A stretch of 64,000 nt of DNA from Kingella_B sp963529665 (GTDB lineage: Bacteria; Pseudomonadota; Gammaproteobacteria; Burkholderiales; Neisseriaceae), in contig CAUSAG010000002.1 in NCBI GenBank assembly GCA_963529665.1, positions 62,001-126,000 on the forward strand, given 5' to 3'. Shown one piece after another: positions 52,823 through 59,696 of this stretch (position 1 is its first letter; each line of letters opens with the position of its first letter). A program made the translations under genes and the position numbers. The notes beneath the pieces were generated by a model. That model made no database searches. It had not been told where the DNA came from and worked only from the letters and a program-made list of their open reading frames with translations.

Positions 52823-52862
52823 AGGCAGCCTGAAACTCACTTCGCTTGTTTTCAGGCTGCCC
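52823..52862. terminator. DUS-pair terminator before glyA
   Basis: AGGCAGCCTGAA and TTCAGGCTGCC head-to-head with a 17-base loop, followed by CTTAATAAA. It separates the glycosylase-like gene from the glyA promoter region (TACAAT at about 52880). Confidence 0.65.
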
Positions 52863-52930
52863 TTAATAAAAATTTACGTTACAATCCCGCCAGTTTACAT
52901 TTCCCCACAACTTAGCAAAGGACGCATTGC

Positions 52931-54181
52931 ATGTATTCCAAAAGCCTCACCATCGCCAAATACGACCCCGAACTGCAAGCCGCTATTGAAGCCGAAAACC
53001 AACGCCAGCAAGACCACATTGAGCTGATTGCCTCCGAAAACTACGTTAGCTGCGCCGTAATGGAAGCTCAAGGCAGCCAATTAACCAACAAATATGCAGA
53101 AGGCTACCCCGGCAAACGCTATTACGGCGGCTGCGAACACGTGGACGTTGCCGAGCAGCTGGCGATTGACCGCGCCAAAAAACTCTTCGGCGCAGAGTAT
53201 GTAAACGTGCAGCCCCATTCAGGCAGCCAAGCTAACCAAGCCGTTTACGCCAGCGTGCTCAAACCAGGCGACACCATACTCGGCATGAGCCTTGCCCACG
53301 GCGGGCACTTAACCCACGGCGCCAGCGTGAACATCTCAGGCAAACTCTACAACGCCATTACCTACGGCTTGGACGAAAACGAAGTGCTGGACTACGCCGA
53401 AGTAGAACGCCTTGCGCTGGAACACAAGCCCAAAATGATCGTGGCGGGCGCATCCGCCTACGCCCTGCAAATTGACTGGGCGCGTTTCCGCGAAATCGCC
53501 GACAAAGTGGGCGCGTATTTATTCGTGGACATGGCGCACTACGCAGGCTTGGTGGCCGGCGGCGAATACCCCAACCCCGTGCCCTTTGCCGATTTCGTTA
53601 CCACCACCACGCACAAAACCCTGCGCGGCCCACGCGGCGGCGTAATCCTGTGCCGCGACAACACCCACGAAAAAGCCCTGAACTCCGCCATTTTCCCCAG
53701 TCTGCAAGGCGGCCCGTTAATGCACGTCATCGCCGCCAAAGCCGTTGCCTTTAAAGAAGCGTTAGAACCCGAGTTCAAACAATACGCCAAGCAAGTAAAA
53801 ATCAACGCGCAAGCGATGGCAGAAGAATTGGTCAAACGCGGCTTGCGGATTGTGTCTGGTCGCACCGAAAGCCATGTTTTCTTGGTGGATTTGCGCCCCA
53901 AAAACATCACCGGCAAAGCCGCCGAAGAAGCCTTGGGCAAAGCGCACATCACCATCAACAAAAACGCCATTCCCAACGACCCCGAAAAACCCTTCGTAAC
54001 CAGCGGCATCCGCGTGGGCGCAGCCGCCATCACCACACGCGGCTTCACCGAAGCCGATGCCCGCGAATTGGCAAACTTGGTGGCAGACGTGTTGGACAAC
54101 CCCAACGATGAAACCAACTTGGCAGCGGTGGCGGAAAAAGCCCAAGCGTTGTGTGATAAAAATCCCGTGTATGGTGCTTAA
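52931..54181 (+). CDS. glyA: Serine hydroxymethyltransferase
   Basis: A 416-residue PLP enzyme that interconverts serine and glycine and loads one-carbon units on tetrahydrofolate. The N-terminal HIELIASENYVSCAVMEAQG, the cofactor-lysine segment TTTTHKTLRGPRGG and the folate-site EGYPGKRYYGG are all present. The length matches the family. The gene carries no DUS-derived insertion. It is the last host gene before the Rhs cassette region. Confidence 0.98.
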   Translation: MYSKSLTIAKYDPELQAAIEAENQRQQDHIELIASENYVSCAVMEAQGSQLTNKYAEGYPGKRYYGGCEHVDVAEQLAIDRAKKLFGAEYVNVQPHSGSQANQAVYASVLKPGDTILGMSLAHGGHLTHGASVNISGKLYNAITYGLDENEVLDYAEVERLALEHKPKMIVAGASAYALQIDWARFREIADKVGAYLFVDMAHYAGLVAGGEYPNPVPFADFVTTTTHKTLRGPRGGVILCRDNTHEKALNSAIFPSLQGGPLMHVIAAKAVAFKEALEPEFKQYAKQVKINAQAMAEELVKRGLRIVSGRTESHVFLVDLRPKNITGKAAEEALGKAHITINKNAIPNDPEKPFVTSGIRVGAAAITTRGFTEADARELANLVADVLDNPNDETNLAAVAEKAQALCDKNPVYGA

Positions 54182-54235
54182 TTAACGCAGCGTAATTTGC
54201 AAACAACAAAAGGCAGCCTGAAATCCATTTTCAGC

Positions 54236-54371
54236 AAGCGTAGCCTGTGTGGTAGTGTGTGTGCGGAACGCACGCACGCGGTTTCGGCTTTCAGGTCGCC
54301 CCTAGCAGGCTACCTGAAAAAAGTACAGGCTGCTTTATAAAGGCTGCAAAGCCCTAAAAAAGCAGCCTGCA
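54236..54371. repeat. Rhs cassette linker 1 with foreign DUS
   Basis: In order: AGCGTAGCCTGTGTGG, a short hairpin (GTGTGTGCG...CGCACGCAC), an imperfect inverted Eikenella-type DUS (TTCAGGTCGCC), AGGCTACCTGAA (54307-54318), an imperfect TACAGGCTGCTT, and AAGCAGCCTGCA (54360-54371). The host kingDUS at 54211-54222 lies just outside. Confidence 0.85.
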
Positions 54372-54393
54372 CAGCACCGACCCGAAGAGAACC

Positions 54394-55236
54394 GTGTTTA
54401 TTTGGGACGGCAGCAGACTTGTCCAAGAATATAACTACAAAGGCACCTACACCTATATCTACACCGACCAGGACAGCTACGAACCCCTAGCCCACGTCTT
54501 CTACAACAACAAAGACGAGAAGCTCTACCTGTCCTACTACCACACCGACCAAATCGGCATACCGAGGGAGCAGACCGACCAGTTCGGTAACCTGCTTTGG
54601 ACGGGGGAGTATGACGCTTGGGGAAAACTGACCGCAGAGAACAAGATATACCCGAACGCGCATCAGCCGTTCAGACTTCAAAACCAGTATTTCGACCAAG
54701 AGACGGGTTTACATTACAACCTGTTCAGGTATTATGCACCTGAATGTGGTAGGTTTATTAACCAAGACCCAATCGGGTTGTTGGGTGGGGAACACCTTTA
54801 TTCGTTTGCACCAAATGGGCAAATGTGGATTGATCCTTGGGGCTTGCTTATTTTCCCTCCCAATCATAAGGATTTATTTCCTGTGAAAGGAAATCAACAG
54901 CATACCGTGAAGATAACCATGCAAGGAAGCCGAGGGCGAGATTTCACTGCTGCATTTAAGGCGGCAGGGATTAGTAAGGCAGATGCGGCTGGCTACACAT
55001 GGCATCATGTAGATGATTTTGACCCTTGCACAGGTGAAACGACAATGCAGCTTGTTAAAACTGATGGTGATCATAAACAAAACCATAAAGGCTCTGTGCA
55101 TCAATTTGAAAAAGAATATGGGCTTAAATATGACACAAAAGATTCAGTTAAGACTAGTTACAAAAAAGGATGGCTAACAGGACGAGTTCCAAGTTATCTA
55201 AAAAACCAACCCAAATGTAAAAAAAATAAATGTTAG
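54394..55236 (+). CDS. Orphan Rhs C-terminal cassette 1: WHH-type nuclease toxin
   Basis: An Rhs core fragment (VFIWDGSRLVQEYNYKG, EQTDQFGNLLWTGEYDAWG, RYYAPECGRFINQDPIGL) ends at the toxin junction DPWGL (residues 147-151). The toxin domain after it carries GYTWHHVDDFDP (WHH at 203-205) and MQLVKTDGDHKQNHKGS, matching HNH/Endonuclease VII toxins with the WHH signature. The frame has no ATG and no promoter; it opens at 54358 and could start at the GTG 54394. It would be expressed only after recombination into a full-length rhs gene. The toxin part is clearly more A/T-rich than glyA. Confidence 0.85.
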   Translation: MFIWDGSRLVQEYNYKGTYTYIYTDQDSYEPLAHVFYNNKDEKLYLSYYHTDQIGIPREQTDQFGNLLWTGEYDAWGKLTAENKIYPNAHQPFRLQNQYFDQETGLHYNLFRYYAPECGRFINQDPIGLLGGEHLYSFAPNGQMWIDPWGLLIFPPNHKDLFPVKGNQQHTVKITMQGSRGRDFTAAFKAAGISKADAAGYTWHHVDDFDPCTGETTMQLVKTDGDHKQNHKGSVHQFEKEYGLKYDTKDSVKTSYKKGWLTGRVPSYLKNQPKCKKNKC

Positions 55237-55251
55237 TTAGGAGCTTTAAAA

Positions 55252-55728
55252 ATGTTGGAATTTTATAATTGCGAAAAAAGAATAACAGAACAAGAAATTA
55301 AAAAAATTGAAACCGACCTCGGGGTTGTTTTTCCGGTAGATTTCAAAAAGCACTATTTAACATGGAACGGAGGAAGACCAAGCAAATCTCTGTTTCTAAA
55401 TGAGGATATTGATTGTGATTATATTGAAATAAGAGATTTTATTCCAATGAAGTTTCATCAAGTTTTTGAAAATGACCCCGATTTTACTTTGGAGGGAAGG
55501 ACTAAAAATGAATGGGAAAATATGAGAATTCCAGGTCATTTAATTCCTTATGCTTTTGACTGGGGGGGCAACTATATTTGTATTAATAAAAATGATGGGA
55601 AAATTTTTTTCTATGTCCGTGATGTATGGAGTAATAACATCAGTAGGGAAGCAAATTTTTCGAAAAATTCAATTCTGATTGCTAAATCATTTACGGATTT
55701 CTTATCTCATTTAGAAATTAGTGAGTAG
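55252..55728 (+). CDS. SUKH/SMI1-KNR4 family immunity protein
   Basis: A 158-residue protein starting MLEFYNCEKRITEQEIKKIE, with the family features LGVVFPVDFKKHYLTWNGG, YAFDWGGNYICI and a closing FTDFLSHLE. SUKH proteins commonly neutralise nuclease toxins of Rhs and CDI systems. It begins 16 bp after the cassette 1 toxin stop, with GGAG ahead of the ATG, and is strongly A/T-rich, so it very probably arrived with that toxin. Confidence 0.88.
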   Translation: MLEFYNCEKRITEQEIKKIETDLGVVFPVDFKKHYLTWNGGRPSKSLFLNEDIDCDYIEIRDFIPMKFHQVFENDPDFTLEGRTKNEWENMRIPGHLIPYAFDWGGNYICINKNDGKIFFYVRDVWSNNISREANFSKNSILIAKSFTDFLSHLEISE

Positions 55729-55747
55729 ATACTATCTCCTGTCAAGC

Positions 55748-55892
55748 CCAAGCGTAGCCTTCCTGTGTAGTGTGTGTGCGTCCCGCACGCACGCGGTTTC
55801 AGCTTTCAGGTAGCCTTTAAGGAGACAAAGGCTACCTGAAAAAAGTGCAGGCTGCTTTTTAACGGCTTCAAAGCCCTAAAAAGCAGCCTGCA
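55748..55892. repeat. Rhs cassette linker 2 with foreign DUS
   Basis: The best-preserved linker: TTCAGGTAGCCT (55805-55816) and AGGCTACCTGAA (55829-55840) form an Eikenella-type inverted pair, and TGCAGGCTGCTT (55846-55857) and AAGCAGCCTGCA (55881-55892) form a K. oralis-type inverted pair. The short GTGTGTGCG/CGCACGCAC hairpin lies before them. Confidence 0.9.
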
Positions 55893-56604
55893 CCCTATCG
55901 ACCAAATCGGCATTCCGAGGGAGCAGACCGACCAGTTCGGCAACCTGCTATGGACGGGGGAGTATGATGCGTGGGGAAAATTAACCGCAGAGAACAAGAT
56001 ATACCCGAACGCCCATCAGCCGTTCCGATTGCAAAACCAGTACTGCGATGAAGAGACGGGGTTGCATTACAACCTGATGCGGTACTACGACCCGAACTGC
56101 GGAAGGTTTGTGAATCAAGACCCGATTAAATTATTTGGCGGGGAGCATTTGTATGGGTTTGCGCCAAATGCTCAGATGTGGGTTGATCCATTGGGATTGA
56201 ATGTTAAAACAGGGGAAGGTCGGGTGCATATTACCTATATTGGAACAAAAAAATGTAGGAAAAACGGTAAAAACGTAACCCTTACTTATATCGGTTATGC
56301 CAGCAAAGAGATAAAAGATGGCAAAGTCCCTTCTGTGGAAGAAATTTTAAAACACAGATACCCTGATTTTCAGGCAGCAGGCTTTACCGATAAGCCTCAA
56401 GTAGTGTATTGCGGCAAAAATAAGGCAGGTAAGCATACCGCACGTGGTTTGGAACAGCATTTGTTTGAAAAAAGAGGAGGCTTAGCTCAAACCTGCAATC
56501 AGCAAAATCCCGTAGGGAAGAATAATGAGAATAGGGACAGCTACAAACTTGCGGCAAGCAAAGTACAAGACTCCATCGGTAAATGTAAGGAAGTATCATG
56601 CTAA
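55840..56604 (+). CDS. Orphan Rhs C-terminal cassette 2: possible GIY-YIG-like toxin
   Basis: Open without an ATG from the linker (TGA at 55837). The Rhs core runs from IDQIGIPREQTDQFGNLLW to the junction MWVDPLGL. The toxin part contains VTLTYIGYASKEI, KHRYPDF, HTARGLEQHLFEKRGG and NQQNPVGKNN. The order Tyr-Ile-Gly, Arg, Glu, Asn resembles GIY-YIG nuclease toxins such as those with ARGLEQ motifs; this is a pattern match only. The last bases overlap the next gene's start region (ATG at 56598). No promoter is seen. Confidence 0.7.
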   Translation, partial: KKCRLLFNGFKALKSSLHPIDQIGIPREQTDQFGNLLWTGEYDAWGKLTAENKIYPNAHQPFRLQNQYCDEETGLHYNLMRYYDPNCGRFVNQDPIKLFGGEHLYGFAPNAQMWVDPLGLNVKTGEGRVHITYIGTKKCRKNGKNVTLTYIGYASKEIKDGKVPSVEEILKHRYPDFQAAGFTDKPQVVYCGKNKAGKHTARGLEQHLFEKRGGLAQTCNQQNPVGKNNENRDSYKLAASKVQDSIGKCKEVSC

Positions 56605-57212
56605 AGAGAATTCATGAAGTAAAAGATAAGGTTTTTTGTATCCGTTTGGATGACAATATTTATACGTTAGCCCAATACCGTGGCAATACCTATTATGAAT
56701 TTTTTGATATTTTCTTCACGAAGCCGGAAGAAAAACGGTTTCCCGTTGTGGATTTGAATACTGTTGATGTATTGATGACCTTATCCTGCGCCACTAACAG
56801 GTTTAAAAACTTCTTTCTTCGCGCGGAGAAAAAAGTCATTCCCAACCAAAGGCCACTACAAAATATGTTTTTGACTATCGGTCATATGGTTATGGTCAAT
56901 GCCTTCAATGATGCACCAAATAAAATGCCTTTGGAAGTGTCGCTTATCCGAACTGATGTATTGACTAACAGCCTTGCTTACGAAGTTATTATTGAAAAAG
57001 TGGACGGTATTGCCGACCAGGAAATCATCGACAAGTATCAATTTAGCGGCATGATTGGTGATTCTGAAGAATTGCGGGAACAATTACTGCGTTATGTGCA
57101 GGAGGGTATTTTATGGGGAGCAGATAAAGAGCATTCTTTTCCCGAAGCCAAGCCACGCGTGCGTCCCAAACCGCCGATTATCCCTTTTGCACAATTACTT
57201 GAATGTAAATGA
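56598..57212 (+). CDS. Putative immunity protein of cassette 2
   Basis: A 204-residue soluble protein, MLKRIHEVKDKVFCIRLDDN onward, with no recognised domain. It overlaps the cassette 2 toxin stop by 7 bp, lies in the place every cassette gives to its immunity gene, and shares the A/T-rich codon use of the toxin. Function by position only. The ending PRVRPKPPIIPFAQLLECK is basic and Pro-rich. Confidence 0.65.
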   Translation: MLKRIHEVKDKVFCIRLDDNIYTLAQYRGNTYYEFFDIFFTKPEEKRFPVVDLNTVDVLMTLSCATNRFKNFFLRAEKKVIPNQRPLQNMFLTIGHMVMVNAFNDAPNKMPLEVSLIRTDVLTNSLAYEVIIEKVDGIADQEIIDKYQFSGMIGDSEELREQLLRYVQEGILWGADKEHSFPEAKPRVRPKPPIIPFAQLLECK

Positions 57213-57215
57213 CAA

Positions 57216-57361
57216 GCAAGCGTAGCCCGCGCGGTAGGGTGTGTGCGGAACGCACGCACGCGATTTCAGCCTTCAGGTAGCCTTTAAGGAGACAAAGGCT
57301 ACCTGAAAAAAAGTGCAGGCTGCTTTTTAAAGGCTTCAAAGCCCTAAAAAAGCAGCCTGCA
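57216..57361. repeat. Rhs cassette linker 3 with foreign DUS
   Basis: Same order as linker 2: TTCAGGTAGCCT (57272-57283), AGGCTACCTGAA (57296-57307), TGCAGGCTGCTT (57314-57325), AAGCAGCCTGCA (57350-57361), all exact. Confidence 0.9.
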
Positions 57362-58169
57362 CTCCACCGACCAAGACAGCTACGAACCCTTAGCCCACGT
57401 CTTCTACAACAACAAAGACGAGAAACTCTACCTGTCCTACTACCACACCGACCAAATCGGCATACCGAGGGAACAGACCGACCAGTTCGGCAACCTGCTG
57501 TGGACGGGGGAGTATGATGCTTGGGGCAGCCTGCAACGGGAAAAGAAAATCTATCCCAATGCCCATCAGCCGTTCAGACTGCAGAACCAGTATTTCGACC
57601 AAGAGACGGGTTTACATTACAACCTGTTCAGGTATTATGCGCCGGAGTGCGGTAGGTTTATTAACCAAGACCCGATTGGGTTGGCTGGTGGGGACAATCT
57701 CTATGCGTTTGCGCCGAATGCATAAGGATGGATTGATATATTTGGATTATCGAAATGTAAAAAAATCTGCTTGGAAATTAAAAATCGATTACAGGAAATT
57801 GTGAAAGAACAACAAAAAGCATTAGCTTCTGCAAAGAACAACGGGTTAACACACTCACAGAAAACCCACGTCGAAAGTAATCCTTGGGCATTTGCTATGC
57901 ATTATGGTACACAGTTAGATACTGCTGTAAAAGAAGCTGCTAGAAATGATACAAAACTTAAAAGTCTGGGTGTATCTGTAACAGAAAGAGGAAAACATTC
58001 CTCTGCAAAGGGTAAGGGTCTAATTCCAGATTTCACAGGCCCAAACTCAAAATGTAAATGGTTTGATTTAACAACGAAAAAATCATGGGCTAGACATCTG
58101 TCCAAATATAAAGATGCCATTGGTGCAGGAATGTTAGTCAAATATAAAACACCCGTCAGAAGTTTCTAG
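57348..58169 (+). pseudogene. Orphan Rhs cassette 3 with nonsense codon before the toxin
   Basis: The core reads STDQDSYEPLAHVFYNNKDE through CGRFINQDPIGLAGGDN to FAPNA, then TAA at 57723-57725 where other cassettes have CAA or CAG (Gln). The same frame continues GWIDIFGLSKCKK and a toxin-like domain to 58169. Near its end GLIPDFTGP and KWFDLTTKKSWARHLSKYK resemble restriction-endonuclease-like toxins with a PD...D(x)TT pattern; this is tentative. The toxin can now be made only by internal initiation, for example the TTG at 57771. Confidence 0.75.
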
Positions 58170-58184
58170 ACAAAAGGAATAAAA

Positions 58185-59189
58185 ATGGCTGTTTCGATTA
58201 AACTGAAAAGGCGCTGGGATGTTTATACAACCTTGGAAGAAATATTGTCGGCTACCCAGAATCTAAGTGTCTCGCCGTTCGGTTTGACGGGAGAAGGCTT
58301 GCAAGACTTTCGCGGGATTAAGCTGATAGGGAAAATAGAAGAAGTTTCTATTCCTGCGCAGGGTGGAACAAGGTGGATAACCAAAACAGAAAATATTCAT
58401 GCCTCCCTGTTTTATGCCGACTTCTCAGGCTCGCTGTGGCAGGATTTTGCGATTGAAGAAACCGAGGGTTTCACCGCCGTGATCGACCACGTTATTTTTG
58501 ACGAAAGCGTGTTTGATTTAAGTACGCCTGCTATTTGCGGACGTGGCGCCACATTCTTGTCGTGTAGTTTTGCAGGCTGCAAATACAAATGCGGGAAGTT
58601 TCTGAGGGCTACATTAAAGAACTGCCGCTTTACCCAAATCAAAAAGAATGTCCGTTTGTATTTTAGCTGCAAACTATTGGAAAATTGCTTTTTTAGCGGA
58701 GAAATCCACAAGGCGCTTTTTTGGTCTTCCAATCTGAAAAACTGTACCTTTGAAGGGCTGTTATACGACTGCTCTTTTCACGGAGTAGAAAAGATAGGAG
58801 ACCTGCGTGAAGGAGAGATTATTCCACCTGAAAAAGTGGATAACAGAATGGACGGCGTGGATTTTTCTAAAGCGGATATCATTATGTGCAACTTTTGGTC
58901 ATTTTGTTATTTGGATAAAGTTAAACCATCAAAAAACAATTGCGTATTTAAGGTAACCGATGAATTTTACAACTGCTTGCTCACTGCTATTGAAGGCAGC
59001 GACAGCCCCTTAAAAGAAGGGTTGATAGGAAAGGCAAAATCATTCTACGCTCCACATAATACAACCCCTTACGAAGTGGCACATCCCGATAATCTCTCAT
59101 TCAAACATCCGGAAGAAGCAGAACTGAGCCAAGCAATTTACGATTTTGTCTGCCGAGCCGCTGAGGCTACGGGATGTCGGATCTATTAA
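58185..59189 (+). CDS. Putative immunity protein of cassette 3, pentapeptide-like
   Basis: A 334-residue protein starting MAVSIKLKRRWDVYTTLEEI after AAAGGAATAAAA. The middle (about residues 75-215) has irregular repeats of the A(N/D)LXX or C.F kind: FLSCSFAGCKYKCGKF, LKNCRFTQ, LENCFFSG, LKNCTFEG and YDCSFHG. This suggests a right-handed beta-helix like pentapeptide-repeat proteins, some of which shield targets from toxins. It follows the cassette 3 toxin by 15 bp and appears intact although the toxin is interrupted. Confidence 0.65.
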   Translation: MAVSIKLKRRWDVYTTLEEILSATQNLSVSPFGLTGEGLQDFRGIKLIGKIEEVSIPAQGGTRWITKTENIHASLFYADFSGSLWQDFAIEETEGFTAVIDHVIFDESVFDLSTPAICGRGATFLSCSFAGCKYKCGKFLRATLKNCRFTQIKKNVRLYFSCKLLENCFFSGEIHKALFWSSNLKNCTFEGLLYDCSFHGVEKIGDLREGEIIPPEKVDNRMDGVDFSKADIIMCNFWSFCYLDKVKPSKNNCVFKVTDEFYNCLLTAIEGSDSPLKEGLIGKAKSFYAPHNTTPYEVAHPDNLSFKHPEEAELSQAIYDFVCRAAEATGCRIY

Positions 59190-59205
59190 CAACTGCTACA
59201 GAATA

Positions 59206-59338
59206 CTTTAGCCTGCCTGCGTAGTGTGTGTGCCCCGCACGCACGCGATTTCAGCTTTCAGGTAGCCCCTAGCAGGCTACCTGAAAAAAAGTGCAGGCTG
59301 CTTTTTAACGGCTTCAAAGCCCTAAAAGGCAGCCTGCA
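59206..59338. repeat. Rhs cassette linker 4 with foreign and hybrid DUS
   Basis: TTCAGGTAGCC (59257-59267), AGGCTACCTGAA (59274-59285), TGCAGGCTGCTT (59292-59303), then AGGCAGCCTGCA (59327-59338). The last is a hybrid: the first eight bases match kingDUS and the last four match the K. oralis form. Confidence 0.85.
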
Positions 59339-59579
59339 CCCTATCGACCAAATCGGCATTCGGAGGGAACAAACCGACCAGTTCGGCAACCTGCTGTGGA
59401 CGGGGGAGTATGATGCGTGGGGAAAATTAACCGCAGAAAACAAGATATACCCGAACGCCCATCAGCCGTTTCGATTGCAAAACCAGTATTTCGACCAAGA
59501 GATGGGCCTTCTCTATAATTTCCTGCACTACTATGACCCGAACTGCGGGCGGGTTGTACCAAATAGACGATGCGGATGA
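59226..59579 (+). pseudogene. Truncated Rhs cassette 4
   Basis: The core runs from IDQIGIRREQTDQFGNLLW to YDPNCGRVV, where the expected NQDPIG motif is lost; the frame stops at 59579. There is no toxin and no immunity gene. In another frame across the break, GGLYQIDDADDMDDNE ends in TAA at 59598, possibly the tail of the gene that stood here before the cassettes arrived. Only the part after 59337 is Rhs-like. Confidence 0.75.
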
Positions 59580-59696
59580 TATGGATGATAACGAATAAGC
59601 ACGTTTTGTAAAAAATTGCTAAAATCGCGCCCACTTTCAGGCTGCCTTAAACGCTGAGGCAGCCTGAAAACGTTTTGACTACCACAAGGAAGCCCC

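Noticed and set aside
57771..58169. Independent gene of 132 codons
   Set aside because: It is in the same frame as the upstream Rhs core and joined to it but for one TAA; it is better read as the toxin part of a mutated cassette.
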